A stretch of DNA of 64,000 bases from CBFHMJ01 sp965656875. Its GTDB lineage: Bacteria > Pseudomonadota > Gammaproteobacteria > Enterobacterales > Alteromonadaceae. The translations under genes were made by a program, and so were the position numbers. The stretch lies in contig CBFHMJ010000010.1 of NCBI GenBank assembly GCA_965656875.1, forward strand, positions 124,001 through 188,000, read 5' to 3'. Positions 26,813 through 35,462 of the stretch are shown here, piece after piece (position 1 is the first letter of the stretch; each line of letters opens with the position of its first letter). Below the pieces are notes generated by a model. It was not told where the DNA came from. It made no database searches and saw nothing but the letters and a program-made list of their open reading frames with translations.

Positions 26813-28861
26813 TTAAGCAGAGTATGCTGTCGAAATACCGACTTCGTGAGCTGCGTCGATCACGATTTGTGCTGCCAGCTCAAGATCTTCCATCGTATGC
26901 TCACTGGACACGCTGATACGTAAACGCGCATCACCAACAGCAACGCCCGGATACACCACGGTCTGACAATACATGCCACGTTTACGAACCGCCCGACCCA
27001 ATTCCAGCGTTTTCTGGTCATCACCAACGACGACAGGAATAATCGCACTGTAGGAATTTTCAAGATTAAAACCGGCAGCCAGTAATTTGGCTCTCAGGTG
27101 ATTGATGTTTTGCCATAAGAGTTCAAGGCGGTGAGGTTCTTTTTTCATCACATCAATTGATGCAATACATCCAGCTGCAACCGGAGCCGGAATTGTGGCG
27201 GCGAATACGTAGGAATTGGCATAGAAACGCATGTAGTCGATGACATCTTCATCACCACAAATGAAGCCACCCAGACCCGCCAACGCTTTACTCATCGTAC
27301 CCAGTTCAAGATCTACTTCACCTTTCATATTGAAGTGTTCTGTGGTCCCTGAACCGGTTTTTCCAAGTACTCCCGTTGAATGCGCGTCATCCACCAGTAC
27401 TTTGGCTCCATACTGCTTAGCCAGGCGGTTTAAGCGAGGTAAGTCAACAATATCGCCATGCATACTGAACACACCATCAGTCACAATTAGCTTGCCACCC
27501 GGATGATCGGCATATTTGGCTAATGTTTTTTCCAGGCTGTCCATTGAATGCGCATAGATCTTGCGCTGAGCGCCCGACAACTTACAACCATCCTGAATAC
27601 TCATATGGTTTATCGCATCAGTGAACACCAGATCTTTTTTACCAGTTAGTGCGGAAATACCGCCAAGATTAGCGGAATAGCCTGATGGGAACACAATGCA
27701 TGACTCACGACCTTTGAGTTCTGCCAGTTTTCGTTCCAGCTCAAGGTGCAACACGTTACTACCACCAATTAACCGACAACCGGTATTAGTTGCACCGTAC
27801 TGACCCGCCGCCTGCTGAATCGCATCAATAACGTCAGGGTGATTGGCAAGGCCCAGATAATTGTTCGAGGCAAACATTAAAAATTCGCGGGTTTCACCCG
27901 TAATATCATCAAAAATCATCGCCCGATTGCGACACTGAGACGACAGTGGCATGCCATACCACAGTAATTCTTTGTCGCGTTTTGCCTGGTAGAACTTCGC
28001 AAATTCACGCGTTTTAAAGAACAAGTCTTTGTTTTCAATGCTGACGAAATCCTGCATAGTGCGATATTTCAGCTCTTCTTCCGTCATGGTTTCCGTCGAC
28101 GCTACCGTTGCATCAGCAACGTTATTCTTGCCTGACACATTATCAGCAGCCGTATCATCAGCATGGAGTTGAATAACTTCGGCACCTTCTTCCTTTATGG
28201 CATTCGTTTTAGTGTCTGTTGTTGACTGACCTTTAAGTTTGTCTGCAGCAATAAATCCTGCTTGATACTGTGCCGTAAAAAATGCTTTAACTTTTTCAAT
28301 GGTGTTCAGATCATCCGGAATCTGGGTATCAATTAATCCGAGTTCACGTTGCAAGTCAGACATCACCGTAATATGCGTCACGGAATCAATCCCCAAATCA
28401 CTTTCAAGGTCAGCCGTCAGATCCAGGTCTGACTGGCTGTAACCACTGTGCAAAGCAAATGTTTGAATAATCAGGTGGTCCAGCGCTGTCAATTTCTCAT
28501 CGCCCGAAGCCACACTCGATGTATTCGCTGTATCATTATCAGCAGTTGCAGTCTGGAAAACGGATACGTCTGGCTGATGCTTTTCAATAACGCCTTCCAG
28601 TAAGCTGATAAATTGTGCGATTGTATCTACACCCTGAATATTAACGCTGACATTCAGCTTCAATGCAGTCGTGACTGAGCCAGCTACCGATGCAATGATG
28701 ATTGAATCGACGCCAAGATCACTTTGCAAATCCGCTTGCATATCCAGTTCACGTTTGTCGTACTCAGACTGCTCACTCAGCTGGTTAAGAACAAAGTCAG
28801 TTAACCCTTGATACTTTTCAATCTGGCTCGCAGTTGCCAGGGTGTCTGTTGTTGCTGTCAT
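26813..28861 (-). CDS. pigH: PigH, ACP-ACP-alpha-oxoamine synthase
   Basis: 682 aa from ATG 28861; the in-frame GTG at 28870 overlaps the ribosome site GAAGGTG. Two acyl-carrier domains come first: SDLGVDSII (Ser53) and SDLGIDSVT (Ser160). A ~90-residue linker precedes a PLP-dependent alpha-oxoamine synthase (about 285-670) with VDDAHSTG and GTMSKALAGLGG (Lys525 by count). The carriers hold malonyl for PigJ; the synthase condenses the pyrrolyl-acyl chain with serine to give the bipyrrole HBM. Starts 28 bp after pigG. Confidence 0.94.
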   Translation of the reverse strand: MTATTDTLATASQIEKYQGLTDFVLNQLSEQSEYDKRELDMQADLQSDLGVDSIIIASVAGSVTTALKLNVSVNIQGVDTIAQFISLLEGVIEKHQPDVSVFQTATADNDTANTSSVASGDEKLTALDHLIIQTFALHSGYSQSDLDLTADLESDLGIDSVTHITVMSDLQRELGLIDTQIPDDLNTIEKVKAFFTAQYQAGFIAADKLKGQSTTDTKTNAIKEEGAEVIQLHADDTAADNVSGKNNVADATVASTETMTEEELKYRTMQDFVSIENKDLFFKTREFAKFYQAKRDKELLWYGMPLSSQCRNRAMIFDDITGETREFLMFASNNYLGLANHPDVIDAIQQAAGQYGATNTGCRLIGGSNVLHLELERKLAELKGRESCIVFPSGYSANLGGISALTGKKDLVFTDAINHMSIQDGCKLSGAQRKIYAHSMDSLEKTLAKYADHPGGKLIVTDGVFSMHGDIVDLPRLNRLAKQYGAKVLVDDAHSTGVLGKTGSGTTEHFNMKGEVDLELGTMSKALAGLGGFICGDEDVIDYMRFYANSYVFAATIPAPVAAGCIASIDVMKKEPHRLELLWQNINHLRAKLLAAGFNLENSYSAIIPVVVGDDQKTLELGRAVRKRGMYCQTVVYPGVAVGDARLRISVSSEHTMEDLELAAQIVIDAAHEVGISTAYSA

Positions 28862-28889
28862 GTGTGTCACCTTCTACCAATACGCCAGA

Positions 28890-29129
28890 CTATTCGCCCA
28901 ATCGCTCAACCAACGCACACATCGCGTTGATTGAAGCAAAGTTATCAGGCTTAATTTCCACCATCGGAATTGAGCAGTTGCTTTGCTGACGGATAAAGTT
29001 CACTAAATCAAAGATGGATACTGAATCGATAATGTTCAGCGCCAGTAACTGGGTATCCGCGTCCAGACCATCACTGTCGCCATCCAGATAATTACTAACG
29101 ATGTAATCTTGTAGTTTGTTCGCTAACAT
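28890..29129 (-). CDS. pigG: PigG, peptidyl carrier protein for proline
   Basis: 79 aa. A single carrier domain with the phosphopantetheine site NIIDSVSIFD (Ser36). It carries prolyl from PigI and the pyrrole formed by PigA. The ribosome site GGAAGG sits 6 nt before ATG. It needs a phosphopantetheinyl transferase, which is not encoded in this window. Confidence 0.9.
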   Translation of the reverse strand: MLANKLQDYIVSNYLDGDSDGLDADTQLLALNIIDSVSIFDLVNFIRQQSNCSIPMVEIKPDNFASINAMCALVERLGE

Positions 29130-29141
29130 TCCTGCCCTTCC

Positions 29142-30167
29142 TTACGCCGGTTTTTCACCAACAAACAACACACGAGGGCCTGAAATTGTCAGCGCTCGAA
29201 CATTGATGAAACCCACAGATTCAAACCGTTTGATGTATTGTTCGCGTGTACTCTCAATACCGCCATCCGTCGAAACCAACATATTGATCGACAACAATGC
29301 CGTGAATTCTGGTCCCATACCGTCGTCATTCAATGGCGTTTCTGATGCGATGAACGTTCCTCCGGCTGGCAATGCGTTAAATACGTTTTCCAACACAGTG
29401 ACCTGAGTCTCTGCATCGTAGTCATGTAACATCCAGCCCAGGTGAACCAGGTCGTATTCCTGCTCAGGTAGCTCACCTTTAATTACATCGCCAGCAGTCA
29501 CAGAAATGCGCTCGCCATAGCCTTTTTCCGCCAGTTTGCGTGTGACGAAATCTGTTGCGGCCGGTAAATCACAAATCGCAACATCAAGGTCGGCAAAGTT
29601 ATCAGCCACAGCCATTGGTAATGAGCCAATACCGCTACCAATATCCAGAAAACGTTTGTGCTGATTAAAGTCGTATTCCGAAACAAATCCGTCGATAAAC
29701 GGCGCAGCATAAATGCCCAGAAATTCCTGGAAATCTTCAACGTCTTTCGGGTTTTGATACAAAATGTCAAACCAGCTACGGTTATCACCAAACACGGCTT
29801 CACGCTGGTTTTTGTCCTGACGAACCGCATCGGCTGATTTGCCCCATAATGGATAAAGGAAGGTATCGATATGACGAGCCAGCCATCCAATCCATAACGG
29901 TTCTGAACTCACCAGAAACGCCTGGTTTTCGGCTGGTAACACGTATTGCTCTTCAGCATTCTTTTCGATCAGATCCAGCGAAGCACACGCAATTAACAGT
30001 CGGCTCAGCGACAATTCTGGTAATTCAGTTCGTTTTGCCAGTTGCTCCATCGTTTGAGGACCATCGGCCAGATAGTCAAACAACCGCAATTCAAGCGCTG
30101 CTGTAATTGTTTTGGTTTTGAAAAAGCCCATCATGGCGTCAACGGTGTTGTGCATTTTGTCATTCAT
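29142..30167 (-). CDS. pigF: PigF, S-adenosylmethionine-dependent O-methyltransferase
   Basis: 341 aa from ATG 30167 (an in-frame GTG lies at 30179). The N-terminal winged-helix dimerisation domain is MEQLAKRTELPELSLSRLL at about 40-58. The SAM motif FLDIGSGIGSLPMA is at about 170-183, with VAICDLPA and DLVHLGWMLHDYD following. The class matches hydroxyneurosporene-type O-methyltransferases. It methylates HBC to MBC together with PigN. Preceded by a terminator-like hairpin after pigE. Confidence 0.9.
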   Translation of the reverse strand: MNDKMHNTVDAMMGFFKTKTITAALELRLFDYLADGPQTMEQLAKRTELPELSLSRLLIACASLDLIEKNAEEQYVLPAENQAFLVSSEPLWIGWLARHIDTFLYPLWGKSADAVRQDKNQREAVFGDNRSWFDILYQNPKDVEDFQEFLGIYAAPFIDGFVSEYDFNQHKRFLDIGSGIGSLPMAVADNFADLDVAICDLPAATDFVTRKLAEKGYGERISVTAGDVIKGELPEQEYDLVHLGWMLHDYDAETQVTVLENVFNALPAGGTFIASETPLNDDGMGPEFTALLSINMLVSTDGGIESTREQYIKRFESVGFINVRALTISGPRVLFVGEKPA

Positions 30168-30204
30168 GATTGTGTCCACTATTCAGTAAAAGCTTGTATG
30201 CATT

Positions 30205-30248
30205 GCGATGGCTGAACCATCGCACCAAAAAAATGCCTGTTGTCAGGC
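30205..30248 (-). terminator. Terminator-like and second hairpin between pigE and pigF
   Basis: On the minus strand GCCTG-ACAA-CAGGC (30248-30235) is followed by AT7 (30234-30227), starting 6 bp after the pigE stop. A second hairpin, GCGATGG/CCATCGC (30223-30205), follows. This could be a partial terminator or attenuator inside the cluster; the 5-bp stem is short. Confidence 0.5.
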
Positions 30249-30254
30249 GCTTAA

Positions 30255-32789
30255 CTAGTCAAGAAATGTCGCCATCTCCTCACAAACCGTGGCAAACGAC
30301 TGTACGAAGTGATCGACATCGGCTTTTTCAATGATTAACGGCGGTTGAATTCTCATTACCGTTGAACTGTTGGCGGTAACAAATGTCAGGATGTTGTGGT
30401 CCAGTCCCAGCTTGGTCACTATCTTCATACAGAACATCTCAGACAAAGATTGCTCCATACGAGTCATGGCACGAGCCAGGTTGTCCCGTACTTCATCAGG
30501 AAGGAACTTGTACATGGTGTGCCAGTCTCCTGGCAGACGAGTCGCGAACTCACGGGCTGCGGCTTCCACGGCGTCATCAAAGTCACTGGCGAACTGAATG
30601 CCCAACATCAAACCTCGGCCACGAATTTCACCAACAAACGGATAATCAGCCGTGACACGTTCCAGCTCAGCTTTAAAATATGCGCCCATGTCTTCTGCAC
30701 GCGCGCACAAATCAGCGCTCAGCAATTCACGGATTGCCGCCGCAGCAGCAACCGACGCAATATTGCCGCCGCCAAATGTTGAGGTATGCATCAGGAAACG
30801 ATCAGATGTGCCATAAGCGCGTTGCCAGATGTCAGCTCGACAAAGCGTGGCGCCAATAGGAGCCAGACCACCAGACAATGATTTAGATAGCACCAACACG
30901 TCAGGCTCAACGTTTTCCCATTCACTGGCAAACATGCGACCAGTTCGTCCCAGGCCAGTTTGTACTTCATCGACCATAAACAGCGTATTGGTTTCGCGGC
31001 AGAGTGTTTCGCAGGCTTTTAAATACCCGTCAGGCAGCATTTTCACTCCACCTTCACCCTGAATCGGTTCGATAATGAAGCCACCGATGTCCTGTTCAGT
31101 CAGTACCTGACGCAGCGCGTCAATGTCGCCCGGCGGCACCTGAATACAATGATCCAGTAACGGCGTGAAATGACGGCGATGCTTTTCTCGTCCTGTAATC
31201 GACAAGCTGCCCAGCGTTTTACCGTGATACGAGTTTTCCAGGTAGGCAATTTTCGGATTGTCGGTCGCAGCGCGGCAGATCTTCATCGCTGCTTCAATCC
31301 CTTCCGTGCCAGAGTTACTGAAGAATACCCGTTCCATCTTGCCCGGCGAGAGATGACAAAGAATATCTGCGAGTTTCGCCGTTTGTTCAGGAATAGAAAT
31401 GTACTGTACGAAGTTCGTGCCGTTGTTCTGAATGTAATCAACGACGGCATCATTAACCGATTTCGGGTTATGGCCCAGGTTCAGACAGCCGTAGCCAGCC
31501 ACCATATCCAGATACTGGTTTCCTTCGCTGTCCCACACCTGCGTACCTTCGGCTTTGGTGATCACTCGATCACAGCGCTGCAACTTCAAAAAGTCGGCCA
31601 TCATCGGATTTACATAGCTCCGATAACGATGCAGCGTGTCATTACGGGTTGTGTCGCCATCCAGTACTTGCTCGACATAAGCCAGCGGAGACTGATTATC
31701 AGTTGCACGGCGGAAGAAACGTGAGAAATTCAAAATGGCTTGCTTATCAACTTTTTCACCGTAGGAGGCAAACGGATAAGCACGGAAACCATGACGTTCG
31801 GCAATTTCACCAATTTCCAACACTTTTTCAGGTGGTAATTCACGACCAATTGAAAAGCTTTCCTGACGATTTTCCAGCGCCAGAATCATAGTTTCGGCCA
31901 GGCATCCATTGATTTGCTGTTTAATCGCAATATTCAGGGATTCACCATTAAACTTCACCGCATCAGATGCACAGACGCAGCCGCCATCAATGACCAGAAT
32001 ATCGTTACGCTCAGGCTTAGTGACCGCATTCACATCACGCGGTAAGGCAATATCGATGAAGATAGAACCTGGTAACAGTTTGTCTGCGTCCACCACGCCA
32101 CCAGCCGATGTTGCCCCGGCATACAACCGATTTCGGCCATAACATTCTTCAATGTTTGCAGTAAGGTGAACCCGGTCGTGCCATTTTTCCGGAATATGTT
32201 GCAGCAACTGATCTTTGGGTGTTTTTGCCGTGCGGTGAACTAAATCCAGTTCAAAGCCTTTTGCTAACATCAGCTTTGCTAATGCCAGACAAATCGATCC
32301 CGGATAACCAACGATACAAATACGTTCCTGTTCGGGATTCACCTCCAGCCAGTCAATGATTTGTTCCAGCGCTTTGTAGCCAGCCCAGGTGGTGAGAGAG
32401 TTTCCGCTGGTTAACGGCACCGGTGATTTTTTCAGCGTATCCATGCCGCGCTTACCAATGATGGAAGTAAAACCACCAAGACCAACGATATCAGCACCCT
32501 GCTCAACAAACTCACCAATCCCTTCGACGACACGTTGCTGAACAGATTTAGCCGCACTCAGCATTTCTTCTGCCGTTAGCGGCATATAACGCACAATGCC
32601 TTCTGCTTCCGCGCCAGTCGCCGATGTAATTCGGGCAAAATCCATAAACGAGGTCAGGTTCTTTTTACTCCACAAGTCTCTGTCATAGCCTGTGTTTAAG
32701 TCGTCACTTGCCCGTTCAAACATGTCGATCATTTTCACGTAACGCTTGAGTTGAACCGACGTAGGATGTGCAATAAAACCAAATTTCAT
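30255..32789 (-). CDS. pigE: PigE, reductase-like domain fused to class III aminotransferase
   Basis: 844 aa. The N-terminal ~370 residues resemble acyl/thioester reductases of Rossmann type (ICIVGYPGSICLALAKLM at 157-174). The C-terminal half is a class III aminotransferase: SNSGTEGIEAAMK (about 491), EPIQGEGG (574), VDEVQTGLGRTG (606-617) and PLP lysine Lys636 in LVLSKSLSGG. It transaminates 3-acetyloctanal, which then cyclises to H2MAP. Starts 6 bp after pigD with ribosome site AGGAG. Confidence 0.93.
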   Translation of the reverse strand: MKFGFIAHPTSVQLKRYVKMIDMFERASDDLNTGYDRDLWSKKNLTSFMDFARITSATGAEAEGIVRYMPLTAEEMLSAAKSVQQRVVEGIGEFVEQGADIVGLGGFTSIIGKRGMDTLKKSPVPLTSGNSLTTWAGYKALEQIIDWLEVNPEQERICIVGYPGSICLALAKLMLAKGFELDLVHRTAKTPKDQLLQHIPEKWHDRVHLTANIEECYGRNRLYAGATSAGGVVDADKLLPGSIFIDIALPRDVNAVTKPERNDILVIDGGCVCASDAVKFNGESLNIAIKQQINGCLAETMILALENRQESFSIGRELPPEKVLEIGEIAERHGFRAYPFASYGEKVDKQAILNFSRFFRRATDNQSPLAYVEQVLDGDTTRNDTLHRYRSYVNPMMADFLKLQRCDRVITKAEGTQVWDSEGNQYLDMVAGYGCLNLGHNPKSVNDAVVDYIQNNGTNFVQYISIPEQTAKLADILCHLSPGKMERVFFSNSGTEGIEAAMKICRAATDNPKIAYLENSYHGKTLGSLSITGREKHRRHFTPLLDHCIQVPPGDIDALRQVLTEQDIGGFIIEPIQGEGGVKMLPDGYLKACETLCRETNTLFMVDEVQTGLGRTGRMFASEWENVEPDVLVLSKSLSGGLAPIGATLCRADIWQRAYGTSDRFLMHTSTFGGGNIASVAAAAAIRELLSADLCARAEDMGAYFKAELERVTADYPFVGEIRGRGLMLGIQFASDFDDAVEAAAREFATRLPGDWHTMYKFLPDEVRDNLARAMTRMEQSLSEMFCMKIVTKLGLDHNILTFVTANSSTVMRIQPPLIIEKADVDHFVQSFATVCEEMATFLD

Positions 32790-32795
32790 TATTAA

Positions 32796-35261
32796 TTACT
32801 CCTGAGGCTCAAGCGGTTGGACCGGGTCACGTTGCCAGCCATCAGCGGTCGCTAACGTGATACCGTCGCCTTCGTTATTGTGCGACACCTGCACAGAGAA
32901 CAGATTTAAACGGCGTGGCTCTGTAATAGCGTCGGCCAGTTGCTGTTCATCAAATTCACGAATAGTTTTTGCAACGACTTTGAACCCGCAAATTGTGTCT
33001 TCCCAGTCGTCCTGATGCAGATTCACTAATCGCATCTGACGGGATGTGCGGCGGAACATGATTCGTTCCTGGTAGGTATTGATGACCGAATGGCCACCAT
33101 TACAGAAATACAACACGGTGATATTTTTATTGAGGGATTCAGGGTGACTCAGCACATTTTCGATAAAAGACGGCAGGATATCCGGCACCACACCGCGAGC
33201 GCCATCGCCGATAAAGGCAATAACATTACCCGGACTGGTATGCGCTAACGTGACCGTTGCCAGTAGTGCATCACCCATTAATGCCCGTCCATACCAGCCA
33301 GAGAATCCCCGACGTGTAGTGGCGACATTACGAATGGCAGAAATCCCACAGCGACCGACGTCATACACACCGGTGTAGTCAAAGCCATCCTGAACAATGA
33401 GTCGCTCCACCAGCTTGTTAAACTGATTGAAGAAATAGTTAGGACTCATCGGAAGAATAGGCAGCTTACTGACAACATCCGATGGCGTATCCTGATACGA
33501 ATTCATCAGTTTTTGACGACGATGTAACAAGTCATCGGGTACGTTCAGGTTGTCAGACACATAATGTAGGAATGCCAGGCTGTTCATATGCACTGGCTGA
33601 TCAGCAAATGGCGCGATGTGTTCTGAGCGATGTGTCACCTGCGTGATATCAATTTTCTGCTTCAGGCGACCTTCAGTAAAAGGCGTTGCCAGTTCATTGA
33701 TTTTGCTTTTGATGAAAAACAACGCTTGCTGAGCTTTGCTGTTTATCTTGTGGTTGGTGTACAGGTAACTGTAAACGCGGGGACTGTAACCATAGATAGA
33801 AAATGTGCCCAGATAATTCGGGTTTCGTTCACCGTGACGGTACTTGGAAATTGCACCTGGGTGAGACAATGAATCGGTCAGTGCAATTCCAGCCCGTTCA
33901 GCAATGTCGATCACCAACTCGGTTTCTCGTTCGGTTAACGCGCCCAATTGCCAGAGCACTTTATCAGGCCCTTCATTGAGCAACGCCATGACCCGATCCA
34001 TCGATTCACGGGTTTGTTGATCCATTACCAACGATTCAGTTTCATCTGCCGGAAATGCAGCGACTTGCTGTTGCACCGTATCTGCTGTCACTGTTTGCCA
34101 TAATGGCGTATCCAGTTCGGCTGTATACTCAAGCACTTTTGGTGTGACCAGCAAGAAAACCGGGCCTTCGTCCGCATGATATTTCTCGAACGCTTCCTTC
34201 ATGCAGGTTTCGATGTTTTCTACCGTATCGAAATACACATAAGGCACACGTTTTGCCGCCAGGACTTCGCGGGTATCTTCATCCGGCGTAATAGTCCCCT
34301 GGAATGGAAACCACTGGTTATCACGGCTTTCAGCAACGATGATAAAACCTTTAGCCCGCGCTTCACGTAAATTGACCAGTGTGCCTTTGAATTCTTCAGC
34401 CATACCACTGGTAACAACAATCGAAAACGGCTTTTGATACAACTGCCACGATGCCATTGCTCCACAGGCCAGCGCATGTTCATTCGGCCCACGCAACACC
34501 AGCCCGCCATGTTCAGCACTGTGCTGTTCAAAGAAGTTGATCAGGCTGGATACGACAGAACCCGTATAATAGAACGACAACCAGTCATTACCCGACTCTC
34601 GCGCCAAAAAACGAATCAGTTGATCGCCCAGACAATTCTTCGCCGTAAAATCCGGGTCAGGTTTAATCCGCCGATTGGCATAGCTGTTTTCGAAGAAATC
34701 CATCCACATACACAGCAACCCGGTTTGCAGCACGTCAATGCTGTCCGGCATGATGCACTCGATGAATTCCTGAGACTGATAGCGGATCGCGGGTTCTTTG
34801 TTCGCGATAAACACACCAACAGAAAACGGAGAATTGAACGACGGCACGCCAGACAACTTCAAACCGTCATAAAAACGCGCCAAATCATCATCGATTTCAA
34901 CAATTTGTTGCTCTCCCTGAGCCATTGAACTCTGGTCGTAATACACCATACCGACCTGAAAATTCATCAGTTCATGCTTATCAGACGCCCGGGATATTTT
35001 CTCTAACGCCCGGTCGATACTGCCCGCCTGAATCACTTGAACATCAATCGTCTCCTTACGATTAGAAAGATAACGGATAGCCTTGTTTCTGGCTTCCAGA
35101 TACACAGGGTCATTGCCAGTGGCCCGAAGAATTAACTCCAGATCTGCATCGACATTTACCTGATTTAACACATGCTCTTTAATGTCATTCAGCACACTGA
35201 GTCCAGTTTCAAAGAAAGACTGGCTCTGTGTGATTACTACGACGCCAACGGTGACGCTCAT
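32796..35261 (-). CDS. pigD: PigD, thiamine diphosphate-dependent 3-acetyloctanal synthase
   Basis: 821 aa from ATG 35261 (ribosome site AAGGT); a TTG at 35276 is less likely. The ThDP-binding motif is IAFIGDGARGVVPDILPSF with downstream VLYFCNGG at about residues 725-775. An N-terminal domain of about 200 residues precedes the pyrimidine-binding domain, where ANRRIKPD, FLARESGNDWLSF and RGPNEHALACGAMASWQ are seen. The enzyme adds pyruvate-derived acetyl to 2-octenal (Stetter-type) in the MAP branch. Confidence 0.92.
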   Translation of the reverse strand: MSVTVGVVVITQSQSFFETGLSVLNDIKEHVLNQVNVDADLELILRATGNDPVYLEARNKAIRYLSNRKETIDVQVIQAGSIDRALEKISRASDKHELMNFQVGMVYYDQSSMAQGEQQIVEIDDDLARFYDGLKLSGVPSFNSPFSVGVFIANKEPAIRYQSQEFIECIMPDSIDVLQTGLLCMWMDFFENSYANRRIKPDPDFTAKNCLGDQLIRFLARESGNDWLSFYYTGSVVSSLINFFEQHSAEHGGLVLRGPNEHALACGAMASWQLYQKPFSIVVTSGMAEEFKGTLVNLREARAKGFIIVAESRDNQWFPFQGTITPDEDTREVLAAKRVPYVYFDTVENIETCMKEAFEKYHADEGPVFLLVTPKVLEYTAELDTPLWQTVTADTVQQQVAAFPADETESLVMDQQTRESMDRVMALLNEGPDKVLWQLGALTERETELVIDIAERAGIALTDSLSHPGAISKYRHGERNPNYLGTFSIYGYSPRVYSYLYTNHKINSKAQQALFFIKSKINELATPFTEGRLKQKIDITQVTHRSEHIAPFADQPVHMNSLAFLHYVSDNLNVPDDLLHRRQKLMNSYQDTPSDVVSKLPILPMSPNYFFNQFNKLVERLIVQDGFDYTGVYDVGRCGISAIRNVATTRRGFSGWYGRALMGDALLATVTLAHTSPGNVIAFIGDGARGVVPDILPSFIENVLSHPESLNKNITVLYFCNGGHSVINTYQERIMFRRTSRQMRLVNLHQDDWEDTICGFKVVAKTIREFDEQQLADAITEPRRLNLFSVQVSHNNEGDGITLATADGWQRDPVQPLEPQE

Positions 35262-35462
35262 CGCTGTTACCTTCAAACTTAACGGTTTAAATCACTACCT
35301 GCTCGCAACTGACGAGAGGCTGTTATCCGCCTGATAATTCATCGATTATCAGAATTCAGGCCGTAAAAGGCCCCAGACAAAAATCTGCCTGTAAAAATTG
35401 CTGGCTTTATGGCTGGTAGAACGTGTTACGTTAAAGCGCGCAATACAGTGAGTGATGCCTGG
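35262..35462 (-). other. Intra-cluster gap with two hairpins between pigC and pigD
   Basis: This 201-bp gap is much larger than the other junctions in the cluster. It holds CTGATAAT/ATTATCAG (35331-35352) and GGCC-N6-GGCC (35359-35372). There is no T tract on the minus strand, so they are not ordinary terminators; an internal promoter or processing site is possible. Confidence 0.5.

Noticed and set aside
26813..28861. PigH considered as a second biotin-type BioF enzyme
   Set aside because: The two N-terminal carrier domains and the pig gene order identify PigH; a separate bioF lies at 45637-46848.
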